64,000 bases of DNA from Igneacidithiobacillus copahuensis (GCF_018854015.1 NZ_JAAXYO010000028.1:38680-102679); one strand, 5' to 3'; counted from the stretch's first letter, positions 52,340 through 60,561 are shown. The notes: generated by a model not told the origin, from the sequence alone. Program-made: numbers and translations.

Positions 52340-52696
52340 TCAGCGGGCGATGGGCTTCGCCGGACCCTTACGGGTACGTGCGTTGGTTTTGGTCCGTTGA
52401 CCATGTACTGGGAGACCGCGGCGATGACGGATACCGCGATAGCAGCCGAGATCCATGAGCCGTTTGATGCTCATGGTGACTTCCCGGCGCAGGTCGCCTT
52501 CGACCACATACTTACCGACCTCGGTGCGAATGCGCTCGAGCTCGCCTTCGCTAATATCTTTTACGCGAACCGCGGTATCGACCTCTGCCGCCGCAAGAAT
52601 GTCGCGGGACCGAGTGGCTCCAATGCCGTAAATATACGTCAAAGCGACACCAATCTGCTTGTTGTTCGGAATATTGACACCAGCAATGCGGGCCAT
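52340..52696 (-). CDS. rpsM: 30S ribosomal protein S13
   Basis: Head protein of the small subunit (118 aa) that contacts tRNA and L5. MARIAGVNIPNNKQIGVALT and the helix-two-turn-helix are followed by MDLGCYRGIRHRRGLPVHGQ and the basic tail TNARTRKGPAKP. First gene of the alpha segment after rpmJ. Confidence 0.97.
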   Translation of the reverse strand: MARIAGVNIPNNKQIGVALTYIYGIGATRSRDILAAAEVDTAVRVKDISEGELERIRTEVGKYVVEGDLRREVTMSIKRLMDLGCYRGIRHRRGLPVHGQRTKTNARTRKGPAKPIAR

Positions 52697-52740
52697 TCCC
52701 TACTCCTTCCCATTCATCATAGTCAACCCTATCACCACAC

Positions 52741-52854
52741 TCATCCCTGCCGCTGCTTATGCCGCGGTTCGACGCAGATCACCCGAACGACACCGTTACG
52801 CCGGATGATTTTGCAATTACGGCAAAGTCTTTTCACCGATGCCCGAACTTTCAT
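52741..52854 (-). CDS. rpmJ: 50S ribosomal protein L36, zinc form
   Basis: Small 37-residue zinc-ribbon protein found by translating the gap between infA and rpsM: MKVRASVKRLCRNCKIIRRN and then GVVRVICVEPRHKQRQG. Ligands C11, C14, C27 and H32 are all present, so it is the zinc-binding (C+) type. The G at the C-terminus and length match the family. AAGGAGG lies about 7 bases before its ATG. Confidence 0.95.
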   Translation of the reverse strand: MKVRASVKRLCRNCKIIRRNGVVRVICVEPRHKQRQG

Positions 52855-52865
52855 GGAACGCCTCC

Positions 52866-53084
52866 TTACTTGGCGCGATAGGTGATGCGCCCCTTGCTCA
52901 GGTCGTAAGGCGTCATCTCCACAGTGACCTTATCTCCAGGCAGAATCCGTATGTAGTGCATACGCATCTTCCCAGAGATGTGCGCATTGACCACAAAACC
53001 ATTTTCCAGACGCACCTTGAAGGTTGCGCTTGGTAGGTTTTCTATGACTTCTCCCTGCATTTCGAGAGTGTCTTCCTTGGCCAT
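52866..53084 (-). CDS. infA: translation initiation factor IF-1
   Basis: OB-fold factor (72 aa) that occupies the ribosomal A site during initiation. MAKEDTLEMQGEVIENLPSA, ENGFVVNAHISGKMRMHYIRI and the C-terminal YDLSKGRITYRAK are conserved throughout. It lies between adk and rpmJ; most betaproteobacteria have secY-infA-rpmJ without adk, and enterics keep infA elsewhere. Confidence 0.97.
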   Translation of the reverse strand: MAKEDTLEMQGEVIENLPSATFKVRLENGFVVNAHISGKMRMHYIRILPGDKVTVEMTPYDLSKGRITYRAK

Positions 53085-53088
53085 CCCT

Positions 53089-53739
53089 TTACCTCAACAA
53101 AACCCGAATACGGTCGGTGACCGCCGCACTGCTACCGGTGCCATCCACCTCAGCGTACCCGGCCCGAGCGCGGTAGAAAGAAACCAGCGGCGCCGTCTCG
53201 GCTGCGTACACCGCCAGCCGATGCCGAATTACCTCAGGCTGGTCATCGTCGCGCTGAAAGAGTTCTCCACCACACCGGTCGCATCGTCCCGCAACTTTTG
53301 GTGGCTGGAAACGCACATGGTAAATGGCACCACAGTTGCGACACACACGCCGCCCGGACAGTCGATCGACGATTTCTTCATCATCAAGCACGATGTGCAG
53401 GACATGCGCAATCGCAACGCTGCGAGCCAGCAAATGGTCGAGCCCTTCAGCCTGCACCACCGTGCGTGGGAAACCGTCGAATACAACTCCCTTCTGCGCG
53501 TCGCACTCCTGTAGCCGCTCCGACACAATGCCCAGTATGATCTCGTCACTGACCAAAGCGCCTGACTCCATCACTGCCTTGGCCCGTTTACCCATCTCGC
53601 TGCCGGCAGCAACAGAGGCGCGGAGCATATCACCAGTCGAAACATGAGGCAAGCCCAACTCAGCGGACAACACCTTGGCCTGGGTACCCTTACCGACCCC
53701 CGGGGCGCCGAGTAGGATAATGTGTCCAGCATACGTCAT
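53089..53739 (-). CDS. adk: adenylate kinase, zinc-lid form
   Basis: Interconverts ATP + AMP and 2 ADP (216 aa, long-lid type). Walker A is GAPGVGKGTQ (11-20), the AMP site includes STGDMLR and GFPRTVVQAE. The lid (about 125-165) holds C133, C136, C153 and C156 in CRNC and CDRC, the zinc set typical of Gram-positive adenylate kinases; enteric Adk has no such cysteines. Its start is 2 bases after the secY stop and infA follows after 4 bases. Confidence 0.96.
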   Translation of the reverse strand: MTYAGHIILLGAPGVGKGTQAKVLSAELGLPHVSTGDMLRASVAAGSEMGKRAKAVMESGALVSDEIILGIVSERLQECDAQKGVVFDGFPRTVVQAEGLDHLLARSVAIAHVLHIVLDDEEIVDRLSGRRVCRNCGAIYHVRFQPPKVAGRCDRCGGELFQRDDDQPEVIRHRLAVYAAETAPLVSFYRARAGYAEVDGTGSSAAVTDRIRVLLR

Positions 53740-53741
53740 GG

Positions 53742-55079
53742 TTATCGCTTACCTTGCTGGCCGCTCTTGCGCAGCAAACCTTCGTACCGATGAGTGAGCA
53801 AATGGCTCTGGATCTGTGCCATCAGGTCCATCATAACGACGACGACGATGAGCAGGCTGGTACCACCAAAGTAAAACGGCACGTTGTATTCCGTGATCAG
53901 GAACTCTGGCAACAGACACACCACGGTGAGGTAAATAGCTCCCCACAGAGTGAGACGGCTCAAGACGCGATCCATATACTTTGATGTCTGCTCTCCCGGC
54001 CGCAGTCCGGGAACGAAGGCACCGGACTTCTTCAAGTTATCTGCCGTTTCCCGCGGATTGAACACCATAGCCGTGTAGAAAAAGGCAAAGAATACGATGG
54101 CAATAGTGAATACCACATCGTACAAGGTGGTCCCGGGACTCAACGCCTGTCCAATCCGAGCCAACCACTCCATGCCAGGCACGTTGGCAAACCAGCCGGC
54201 GAGGGTAGCAGGTAGAAGCAGGATGCTGGTAGCGAAGATCGGCGGAATCACCCCGGACATGTTCACCTTGAGGGGCATGTGGGTGCTCTGACCGCCATAA
54301 ATCTTGCGTCCTACTTGCCGCTTGGCGTACTGAATTGGGATACGTCGCTGTGCGCTCTCCATAAAGACGACGAAGGCGAGAACCACCAGCGCCAAGACAA
54401 AAATGGCCAGAGCAAAGAGCGGCTGAAACTGCCCGGTACGCACGAGCTCCAACATGGTGGCGAGGGCCTGGGGCAGACCAGCTACGATCCCCGCAAATAT
54501 GATGAGGGAGATACCGTTGCCAATGCCTCGTTCCGTGATCTGCTCGCCCAGCCACATCAAGAATACGGTGCCCGCCGAAAGAGTGATTGTAGTGGTAAAA
54601 AGAAACAGTGGACCGGGGTCGATCACCACCGGTACCGAGCCGCCGTGCATCTTCTCGATGGCAACGGCAATGCCTAACCCTTGCAGGAGAGACAATACAA
54701 CCGTGGCGTAGCGAGTGTATTCGGTAATTTTCCGGCGCCCGGCTTCCCCCTCCTTTTTCAGCTCCTCCAGCTGCGGGATGACCGCCCCGCCCAACTGAAA
54801 AATGATGGATGCACTGATATATGGCATGATGCCCAACGCAAAAACCGTGAGTCGCGATAGCGCGCCTCCGGAAAACATGTTGAACATACCGAGAATGGTT
54901 CCCTGTTCCTGGTGGAAAAAGGAAGCCATTGCCGCAGGATCGATACCGGGAACGGGAATATGGGCGCCGATGCGGAAAACCAACAACGCCCCCAGCAAGA
55001 AGAAGATTCGCCGCCGCAATTCCGCAATGTTGCCCGCACCCTGCGCGGCATTGCTCAGTACGCCGAGGGTGTTGGCCAT
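53742..55079 (-). CDS. secY: preprotein translocase subunit SecY
   Basis: Ten-helix channel of the Sec translocon (445 aa). Conserved segments: FRIGAHIPVPGIDPAAM, FALGIMPYISASIIFQL and LEELKKEGEAGRRKITEYTRY in the first cytoplasmic loops; GNGISLIIFAGIVAGLP; and GLRPGEQTSKYMDRVLSRLT near the end. It follows rplO by 2 bases in the spc operon. Confidence 0.97.
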   Translation of the reverse strand: MANTLGVLSNAAQGAGNIAELRRRIFFLLGALLVFRIGAHIPVPGIDPAAMASFFHQEQGTILGMFNMFSGGALSRLTVFALGIMPYISASIIFQLGGAVIPQLEELKKEGEAGRRKITEYTRYATVVLSLLQGLGIAVAIEKMHGGSVPVVIDPGPLFLFTTTITLSAGTVFLMWLGEQITERGIGNGISLIIFAGIVAGLPQALATMLELVRTGQFQPLFALAIFVLALVVLAFVVFMESAQRRIPIQYAKRQVGRKIYGGQSTHMPLKVNMSGVIPPIFATSILLLPATLAGWFANVPGMEWLARIGQALSPGTTLYDVVFTIAIVFFAFFYTAMVFNPRETADNLKKSGAFVPGLRPGEQTSKYMDRVLSRLTLWGAIYLTVVCLLPEFLITEYNVPFYFGGTSLLIVVVVMMDLMAQIQSHLLTHRYEGLLRKSGQQGKR

Positions 55080-55081
55080 TG

Positions 55082-55519
55082 TTATTCCTCTACCTGACCG
55101 CCAGCGGCCTCAATGGCCTGCCGCGCGCCGGCGCTGACACGCAGGCCTTTGACGGTGATCGCGGCTTCCAGCTTGCCCGTCCGGATGACTTTGATCTGAT
55201 CGACATCACCGCGGACAAAGCGGCGCAAGCGCAGAGCCTCGGCATCTGCTACACCGCTAATCGCAGCGCTGGCGAGCATGTCGAGGGTCACTTCGACCAC
55301 CACCGAAGCACCAGCATTGCGAAAACCACGTTTCGGGATACGCCGCTGCAAAGGCATCTGCCCACCCTCAAAGCCGACCTTGTGGTAGCCACCAGAACGA
55401 GCGTGCTGTCCCTTGTGTCCCCTTCCCGCGGTCTTGCCGAAGCCGCTACCAATGCCACGACCGACCCGCACACGCTCCTTCTTGGCGCCTGGCGCAGGTG
55501 CAATGGTATTCAATTTCAT
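55082..55519 (-). CDS. rplO: 50S ribosomal protein L15
   Basis: Large-subunit protein (145 aa). The N-terminus MKLNTIAPAPGAKKERVRVG is followed by GRGIGSGFGKTAGRGHKGQHARSG-type Gly/Arg loop and LQRRIPKRGFRN. I placed the start at 55519 (MKLNT); an in-frame upstream Met lies within rpmD. It overlaps the rpmD stop by 4 bases. Confidence 0.96.
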   Translation of the reverse strand: MKLNTIAPAPGAKKERVRVGRGIGSGFGKTAGRGHKGQHARSGGYHKVGFEGGQMPLQRRIPKRGFRNAGASVVVEVTLDMLASAAISGVADAEALRLRRFVRGDVDQIKVIRTGKLEAAITVKGLRVSAGARQAIEAAGGQVEE

Positions 55520-55701
55520 GACTGTTCTTCCCAACGTAAGAGATACGGTATTTTCTGAATCATACCGCGAACCTCAGGAGTATCACGGAGTTCCACGCTG
55601 TGACCGGTACGTCGCAAGCCCAGGCCACGAACCGTAGCGCGGTGCTTTTCCGTTATCCCGATCAGACTGCGGACCAAGGTAATGCGCAGGGTCTTACTCA
55701 T
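55516..55701 (-). CDS. rpmD: 50S ribosomal protein L30
   Basis: Short L30 (61 aa): KTLRITLVRSLIGITEKHRA, then GLGLRRTGHSVELRDTPEVRGM and a C-terminus ending LLRWEEQS. The start at 55701 (MSKTLRI) gives the usual length and overlaps the rpsE stop by 8 bases; longer in-frame reading is inside rpsE. Standard place between rpsE and rplO. Confidence 0.95.
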   Translation of the reverse strand: MSKTLRITLVRSLIGITEKHRATVRGLGLRRTGHSVELRDTPEVRGMIQKIPYLLRWEEQS

Positions 55702-56227
55702 TTTCCGACCCTCCATGTTCGCGAATTTCCCGCAAGGTCTTGCCACGCTTCATGGCGATGGACTGAGGACTCGCCAGTTTGGAAAAGGCATCGAAGGTTG
55801 CGCGCACGACATTGATGGGATTATTGGATCCCAACGATTTGGCCACCACATTGCGTAACCCCACCGCCTCACACACCGCGCGCATGGCACCGCCGGCGAT
55901 GACCCCGCTACCCTCAGAGGCCGGCCGAAGAATAACCCGGGCCGCGCCATGACGCCCTTCCACCGGAAACGGGATGGTGCCCCGCATCAACGGCACATGG
56001 GTAAGGTAACGACGGGCCTGATCGGTGGCTTTTTGGATACCAGCAGGCACTTCCTTGGCCTTGCCTCGTCCAAAGCCAACCTTTCCATCTCCGTCACCCA
56101 CTACCATCAAGGCGGCAAAGCCAAACTGGCGCCCACCCTTGACCACCTTTGATACGCGGTTGATGTGGATGAGCTTTTCCAACATTCCATCACTCGGCTG
56201 TTGGCTTTCGCGATTCTCTCTTGCCAT
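55694..56227 (-). CDS. rpsE: 30S ribosomal protein S5
   Basis: Small-subunit protein (177 aa) near the mRNA entry site. The dsRBD-like N-terminal half has INRVSKVVKGGRQFGFAALM and VGFGRGKAKEVPAGIQKA; the C-terminal half has PASEGSGVIAGGAMRAVCEA and KSLGSNNPINVVRATFDA. ATG at 56227 with GGAG 8 bases upstream was preferred over a TTG two codons earlier. Confidence 0.96.
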   Translation of the reverse strand: MARENRESQQPSDGMLEKLIHINRVSKVVKGGRQFGFAALMVVGDGDGKVGFGRGKAKEVPAGIQKATDQARRYLTHVPLMRGTIPFPVEGRHGAARVILRPASEGSGVIAGGAMRAVCEAVGLRNVVAKSLGSNNPINVVRATFDAFSKLASPQSIAMKRGKTLREIREHGGSENE

Positions 56228-56240
56228 TGTCAATACTCCG

Positions 56241-56594
56241 TCAGAAGGACAGGCCGCTTTCGCGTGCTGCCTCGGCGAGGGCTTTTACCCGACCGTGGTA
56301 GCGATAACCGCTGCGGTCAAAAGCCACCTCGGTAATCCCCAGACCTTTGGCCTTTTCTGCGACGCGCTTACCGATGAGGGCCGCGCTATCGGTACTACCA
56401 CCGTTTTTGATGGTACCACGCACATCTTTCTCCAACGAAGACGCCTGGGTAAGCACCCGCCCCTGGGCATCGTCGATGATTTGCGCGTAGATATGCTTGC
56501 CGGAACGATAGACCGCCAAACGCAGCTTGCCCTGTCCGGCGATGCGGGCGCGGGTCTTTTTGGCCCGACGCAACCGACTGATATTCTTGTCCAT
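56241..56594 (-). CDS. rplR: 50S ribosomal protein L18
   Basis: 5S rRNA-binding protein (117 aa). MDKNISRLRRAKKTRARIAG, LAVYRSGKHIYAQIIDD and the C-terminal FDRSGYRYHGRVKALAEAAR are conserved. Start at 56594 chosen for the canonical N-terminus; it overlaps nothing essential and follows rplF by a short overlap region (rplF stop at 56606). Confidence 0.96.
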   Translation of the reverse strand: MDKNISRLRRAKKTRARIAGQGKLRLAVYRSGKHIYAQIIDDAQGRVLTQASSLEKDVRGTIKNGGSTDSAALIGKRVAEKAKGLGITEVAFDRSGYRYHGRVKALAEAARESGLSF

Positions 56595-56605
56595 TGCTGA
56601 TCCCC

Positions 56606-57130
56606 TCACTTCTTCTTGGCTTCTTTGCGCCGGACTTGCTCACCGGCATAGCGCACGCCCTTGCCCTTATAAGGCTCCGGCGGCCGATACGCGCGGATAT
56701 CCGCCGCCACCTGCCCGACCATCTGCTTATCCACGCCGCGGATGACGATTTCCGTCTGCGTCGGCGTCTCGATAGTGATCGACTCCGGGACCGGATACTC
56801 GACCGGGTGGGAAAATCCGAGACTCAGGCCCAGCGTCTTACCCTTGGCCTGCGCTCGATAGCCGACGCCGATGATTTCCAGCTTGCGCTCAAAGCCCTGG
56901 GACACGCCATGGACCATATTGGCCAGCAATGCACGAGTAGTGCCCGCATGATGCACGACATCCTCTTGCCAATTGATACTCGCTCTGTCGCCCTCGACGT
57001 GAATTTCGACACCGTTTTGCAGGGCCATGGCGAGCTGCCCCTTGGGGCCCTTCACCGTGACTTGACCGGCGTCGATGCGAACCTCGACGCCCTTGGGCAA
57101 ACTGACTGGTTGTTTCGCTACGCGTGACAT
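56606..57130 (-). CDS. rplF: 50S ribosomal protein L6
   Basis: Two-domain protein (174 aa) near the sarcin-ricin loop. The N-terminal repeat starts MSRVAKQPVSLPKGVEVRID; the second repeat has ELIGVGYRA-like LEIIGVGYRAQAKGKTLGLS and the C-terminal signature IRAYRPPEPYKGKGVRYAGE. Located between rpsH and rplR as usual. Confidence 0.97.
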   Translation of the reverse strand: MSRVAKQPVSLPKGVEVRIDAGQVTVKGPKGQLAMALQNGVEIHVEGDRASINWQEDVVHHAGTTRALLANMVHGVSQGFERKLEIIGVGYRAQAKGKTLGLSLGFSHPVEYPVPESITIETPTQTEIVIRGVDKQMVGQVAADIRAYRPPEPYKGKGVRYAGEQVRRKEAKKK

Positions 57131-57139
57131 GCTTCCCCC

Positions 57140-57535
57140 TTACGCGACGACGCAGAGCACTTCGCCGCCGATACCCTCGGCTCGCGCGGCGCGGTCGGTC
57201 ATGATACCGCGCGACGTGGAGACGATGGCGATACCATAGCCGTCGCGCACCCGTGGCAGCTCTTGCGCACCGCGGTAAATACGCACACCGGGACGACTGA
57301 TCCGCCGAATCTCGGAGATCACCCCTTCCCCTGCATAATACTTCAAGGTAATCCGCAGGCTGGGATGACCGGCAAGGATATCGTCTGCGACTTCCGCGAT
57401 GTAGCCTTCGTCCAGTAATACCCGAGCGATCGCCCGTTTCAGCTTGGACGCTGGGATCTGGACAGAATTCTTGCCCACTGCCTGCGCGTTACGAATGCGC
57501 GTCAGCATATCTGCGATAGGATCTGTAATGCTCAT
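57140..57535 (-). CDS. rpsH: 30S ribosomal protein S8
   Basis: Central-domain 16S-binding protein (131 aa) and, in E. coli, the translational repressor of the spc operon. MSITDPIADMLTRIRNAQAV at the start, the middle VISEIRRISRPGVRIYRG, and the C-terminal RDGYGIAIVSTSRGIMTDRA are typical. It follows rpsN by 7 bases. Confidence 0.97.
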   Translation of the reverse strand: MSITDPIADMLTRIRNAQAVGKNSVQIPASKLKRAIARVLLDEGYIAEVADDILAGHPSLRITLKYYAGEGVISEIRRISRPGVRIYRGAQELPRVRDGYGIAIVSTSRGIMTDRAARAEGIGGEVLCVVA

Positions 57536-57542
57536 CTTTCCC

Positions 57543-57728
57543 TCACCAACTGCTCTTCACGATGCCGGGGATGTTGCCGGCCGAAGCATGCTTCCGCAGG
57601 CAAAGACGGCACAGTCCAAACTTGCGATAGTAACCATGGGCGCGCCCGCAAAGCTGGCAGCGGTGGTAGGCGCGTACGCGAAATTTCGGCGCCCGCGCTG
57701 CCTTGGCGATCATCGATTTCTTTGCCAT
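57543..57728 (-). CDS. rpsN: 30S ribosomal protein S14, short zinc type
   Basis: Head protein of the small subunit. At 61 aa it is the short S14 (type Z) with a zinc ribbon: C24, C27, C40 and C43 in HRCQLCGR and GLCRLCLRK. Most proteobacteria carry the 101-residue, cysteine-free S14 at this place. I set the start at 57728 (MAKKSMIAK); longer in-frame reading overlaps rplE. The C-terminus NIPGIVKSSW is typical of the short type. Confidence 0.96.
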   Translation of the reverse strand: MAKKSMIAKAARAPKFRVRAYHRCQLCGRAHGYYRKFGLCRLCLRKHASAGNIPGIVKSSW

Positions 57729-57741
57729 AACTCTGCTCTCC

Positions 57742-58284
57742 TCAGGCGCGGAACGGCATTTTGAAAGCCTTGAGCAAACCCAGGGCCTCCGCATCGTTCT
57801 TGGCAGTGGTCGTAAAGGTCACGTCCATTCCTCGCAGTCGGTCGATTTTGTCGTACTCGATCTCCGGGAAAATGATCTGTTCCTTTACCCCCATCGAATA
57901 GTTTCCCCGGCCATCGAAAGATTTCGGCGACAGGCCGCGAAAATCCCGGATGCGCGGGATGGCAATACTCACCAGGCGATCCAGAAATTCGTACATGCGC
58001 TCACCACGCAAGGTCACCATGCAGCCAATCGGATAGCCGTCACGAATCTTGAAGGCCGCAACAGACTTCCGCGCTTTGGTGACGATCGGCTTCTGGCCAG
58101 CGATCTTGGTCATATCACCAACGGCAGCTTCGAGCACCTTCTTGTCGCCGACTGCCTCACCGACCCCCATGTTGATGGTGATCTTCTGCAGGCGCGGAAC
58201 CTCCATGACGCTCTTGAAACCGAACTCCTGAATCAGCCGCGGTACGATCTGATCCTTGTATACTTTTTGCAACCGTGCTTCCAT
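57742..58284 (-). CDS. rplE: 50S ribosomal protein L5
   Basis: 5S rRNA-binding protein (180 aa). MEARLQKVYKDQIVPRLIQE, the P-site tRNA contact region PIVTKARKSVAAFKIRDGYP, LRDFRG-type PRIRDFRGLSPKSFDGRGNY and the C-terminal AEALGLLKAFKMPFR are conserved. Start at 58284 chosen for the standard N-terminus. Confidence 0.97.
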   Translation of the reverse strand: MEARLQKVYKDQIVPRLIQEFGFKSVMEVPRLQKITINMGVGEAVGDKKVLEAAVGDMTKIAGQKPIVTKARKSVAAFKIRDGYPIGCMVTLRGERMYEFLDRLVSIAIPRIRDFRGLSPKSFDGRGNYSMGVKEQIIFPEIEYDKIDRLRGMDVTFTTTAKNDAEALGLLKAFKMPFRA

Positions 58285-58298
58285 TTCTACCTGCCCCC

Positions 58299-58619
58299 TC
58301 AATGCTTCGCCAGCTGTTCGCCGTTGCTTTTGAATACGCGAACCTTGCTGCCATCGGCGAGGAACTTGAAACCAACGCGGTCGGCCTTACCCGTAGCCGG
58401 GTTGTAAATCGCGAGCTTGCACAACTGCACCGGCGCTTCCTTCTCTACGATGCCGCCACCGTTACCCATGCGATCCGGGCGTTGATGCCGCTTGATCATA
58501 TTCACTTTTTCCACGATGGCGCGGTCTTCCTCGGGCAACACGTGCAATACCTTGCCACGCTTGCCCTTGTCCTTACCGCTGAGCACCACCACTTCATCGT
58601 CTTTGCGAATCTTGCTCAT
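58299..58619 (-). CDS. rplX: 50S ribosomal protein L24
   Basis: Assembly-initiator protein of the large subunit (106 aa). The KOW motif lies in DEVVVLSGKDKGKRGKVLHV; NMIKRHQRPDRMG and the C-terminal GFKFLADGSKVRVFKSNGEQ follow. ATG at 58619 is preferred to a TTG two codons upstream. Confidence 0.96.
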   Translation of the reverse strand: MSKIRKDDEVVVLSGKDKGKRGKVLHVLPEEDRAIVEKVNMIKRHQRPDRMGNGGGIVEKEAPVQLCKLAIYNPATGKADRVGFKFLADGSKVRVFKSNGEQLAKH

Positions 58620-58628
58620 GCTCAACTC

Positions 58629-58997
58629 CTACAACACTTCGGGCGCGAGCGAAATGATCTTCATGAAATTGGCGCCACGCAGCTCGCGGGTGACCGGGCC
58701 AAAAATACGCGTGCCAATCGGCTGCAACTGGTTGTTGAGCAGCACCGCAGCGTTGTTGTCGAAGCGGATCACCGAACCGTCCTCGCGCCGAACGCCCTTG
58801 CGGGTACGCACAATGAGGGCATTGTATACATCACCCTTCTTGACTTTACCGCGCGGTGCTGCGTCCTTGATGCTGACCTTGATGACGTCGCCAATATCCG
58901 CGTAGCGCCGGTGCGAGCCGCCGAGAACCTTGATGCACATCACCTCGCGGGCGCCGCTGTTGTCCGCCACGGCTAGCCGACTCTGCATTTGAATCAT
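58629..58997 (-). CDS. rplN: 50S ribosomal protein L14
   Basis: Highly conserved large-subunit protein (122 aa) that contacts 16S rRNA at an intersubunit bridge. MIQMQSRLAVADNSGAREVM, VSIKDAAPRGKVKKGDVYNA and GTRIFGPVTRELR are unmistakable. The start at 58997 overlaps the rpsQ stop by 4 bases. Confidence 0.97.
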   Translation of the reverse strand: MIQMQSRLAVADNSGAREVMCIKVLGGSHRRYADIGDVIKVSIKDAAPRGKVKKGDVYNALIVRTRKGVRREDGSVIRFDNNAAVLLNNQLQPIGTRIFGPVTRELRGANFMKIISLAPEVL

Positions 58998-59269
58998 GAT
59001 GCGACTCCTTCCGCAATGGCATGCCCAACTACCGACACCAGGCGCCAAGTCTTGGTCTTGGAAATCGGCCGGCATTCTTCGATGCGCACGGTATCACCGA
59101 TCTGGCAACTGTTGTCCTGATCGTGAGCGTGGAATTTCTTCGACCGCCGTATGTACTTTTTGTACAGGGGGTGCTGGATACGACGTTCGACAAGGACGAC
59201 AATGGTCTTATCCATCCGATTGCTGACCACGGTGCCCACCAGACTCCGAGGATTCTGTTCTGTGCTCAT
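58994..59269 (-). CDS. rpsQ: 30S ribosomal protein S17
   Basis: OB-fold 16S-binding protein (91 aa): SLVGTVVSNRMDKTIVVLVE, HPLYKKYIRRSKKFHAHDQD and GDTVRIEECRPISKTKTWRL. The ATG at 59269 gives the normal length and overlaps rpmC by 4 bases. A Ser/Thr-rich short N-terminus precedes the fold. Confidence 0.97.
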   Translation of the reverse strand: MSTEQNPRSLVGTVVSNRMDKTIVVLVERRIQHPLYKKYIRRSKKFHAHDQDNSCQIGDTVRIEECRPISKTKTWRLVSVVGHAIAEGVAS

Positions 59270-59463
59270 TGGCTCACCTTCGCCTTCTTCGTGATCTCGG
59301 TACGTATCCGTGCTATATCGCGACGCACGCCGCGCAGGCGGGCGCTGTTCGCCAGCTGCCCGGTGCCATGTTGCATACGCAGTTTGAATTGCTCTTCGAG
59401 GAGCGCAAGCAACTGGGTCTGACACTCAGACGCCGATAGCTGGCTCAAGTCTTGTCCTTTCAT
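59266..59463 (-). CDS. rpmC: 50S ribosomal protein L29
   Basis: Two-helix protein (65 aa) near the exit tunnel: MKGQDLSQLSASECQTQLLA and LRMQHGTGQLANSARLRGVR, with the final helix RDIARIRTEITKKA. It overlaps rplP and rpsQ by 4 bases each, the tight packing typical of this operon. Confidence 0.95.
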   Translation of the reverse strand: MKGQDLSQLSASECQTQLLALLEEQFKLRMQHGTGQLANSARLRGVRRDIARIRTEITKKAKVSQ

Positions 59464-59876
59464 CCCATCACCCGCCGTTCTACCACAATGGTCTGCACCG
59501 GCAGTTTGGCAGCTCCGAGCCGCAGGGCCTCGCGTGCTACCTCTTCCGTTACACCTTCCATTTCATACAAAACCTTACCGGGCTGAATCAACGCCACCCA
59601 GTATTCCGGGTTTCCCTTACCCTTACCCATACGCACTTCCGCTGGCTTTTTGCTGATCGGCTTGTCGGGGAAGATCCGCACCCAGATCCGTCCACCACGG
59701 CGCACATGACGGTTGATGGCTCGCCTGGCGGCCTCGATCTGCCGCGCCGTGACGCGCCCGCGCGTCGTCGCTTTGAGACCATACTCACCAAAGCTCACTT
59801 TGCTGCCGCGCGTGGCGAGGCCGCGATTACGACCCTTGTGCTGTTTGCGAAACTTGGTCCGTTTTGGTTGCAACAT
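59460..59876 (-). CDS. rplP: 50S ribosomal protein L16
   Basis: Large-subunit protein (138 aa) beside the A-site tRNA. MLQPKRTKFRKQHKGRNRGL, GEYGLKATTRGRVTARQIEA, RIFPDKPISKKPAEVRMGKG and the ending KLPVQTIVVERR are conserved. The ATG at 59876 is preferred over an adjacent upstream GTG. Confidence 0.97.
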   Translation of the reverse strand: MLQPKRTKFRKQHKGRNRGLATRGSKVSFGEYGLKATTRGRVTARQIEAARRAINRHVRRGGRIWVRIFPDKPISKKPAEVRMGKGKGNPEYWVALIQPGKVLYEMEGVTEEVAREALRLGAAKLPVQTIVVERRVMG

Positions 59877-59887
59877 CACCGCTCTCC

Positions 59888-60550
59888 TTACTTCTGCGCG
59901 GCAGCAACGCTAGCTGCGCTGCTCCATTCGAGAATTTCGCCCTTGAAGATCCAGACCTTGACGCCGATAATCCCATAAGTCGTCTTGGCCTCGGCGAAGC
60001 CGTAGTCGATGTCTGCGCGGAGGGTATGCAGAGGAACGCGTCCCTCGCGGTACCACTCGGTCCGCGCGATCTCCGCACCGCCCAGGCGCCCAGCACAGTT
60101 GATCCGCATCCCTTGGGCGCCAAAACGCATCGCGTTGGTAACGGCACGCTTCATTGCCCGGCGGAACATGACTCGCCGCTCCAACTGCTGAGCCACGTTC
60201 TCGGCGACCAGCTGGGCATCCAGCTCTGGCTTGCGAATCTCTTCGACGTTGACGTGCACTGGAATCCCCATGCGCTTTTGCACTTCCGCACGCAGATTCT
60301 CAATATCCTCGCCCTTCTTGCCGATGACCACCCCGGGTCGCGCCGTGTGCAGCGTGATACGCGCACTGCGCGCGGGCCGCTCTACGGTGATATCGGAGAT
60401 CGCCGCACCACTCAGGCGCTTGCGAATGAAATCACGGATACGGATGTCTTCGAGTAACTTATCTTTGAAATCTGCTTTTCCGTACCAGCGCGAGTTCCAA
60501 TTCTTAATGATTCCCAGACGCAGTCCGATTGGATTCGTTTTCTGACCCAT
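59888..60550 (-). CDS. rpsC: 30S ribosomal protein S3
   Basis: mRNA-entry protein (220 aa) with a KH domain. MGQKTNPIGLRLGIIKNWNS at the start, KH region TARPGVVIGKKGEDIENLRA, and the C-terminal domain with GCSGRLGGAEIAR-like NCAGRLGGAEIARTEWYREG. The start at 60550 gives the standard N-terminus; longer in-frame reading is antisense-free but lies inside rplV. Confidence 0.97.
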   Translation of the reverse strand: MGQKTNPIGLRLGIIKNWNSRWYGKADFKDKLLEDIRIRDFIRKRLSGAAISDITVERPARSARITLHTARPGVVIGKKGEDIENLRAEVQKRMGIPVHVNVEEIRKPELDAQLVAENVAQQLERRVMFRRAMKRAVTNAMRFGAQGMRINCAGRLGGAEIARTEWYREGRVPLHTLRADIDYGFAEAKTTYGIIGVKVWIFKGEILEWSSAASVAAAQK

Positions 60551-60561
60551 AGTTTCCTCGC

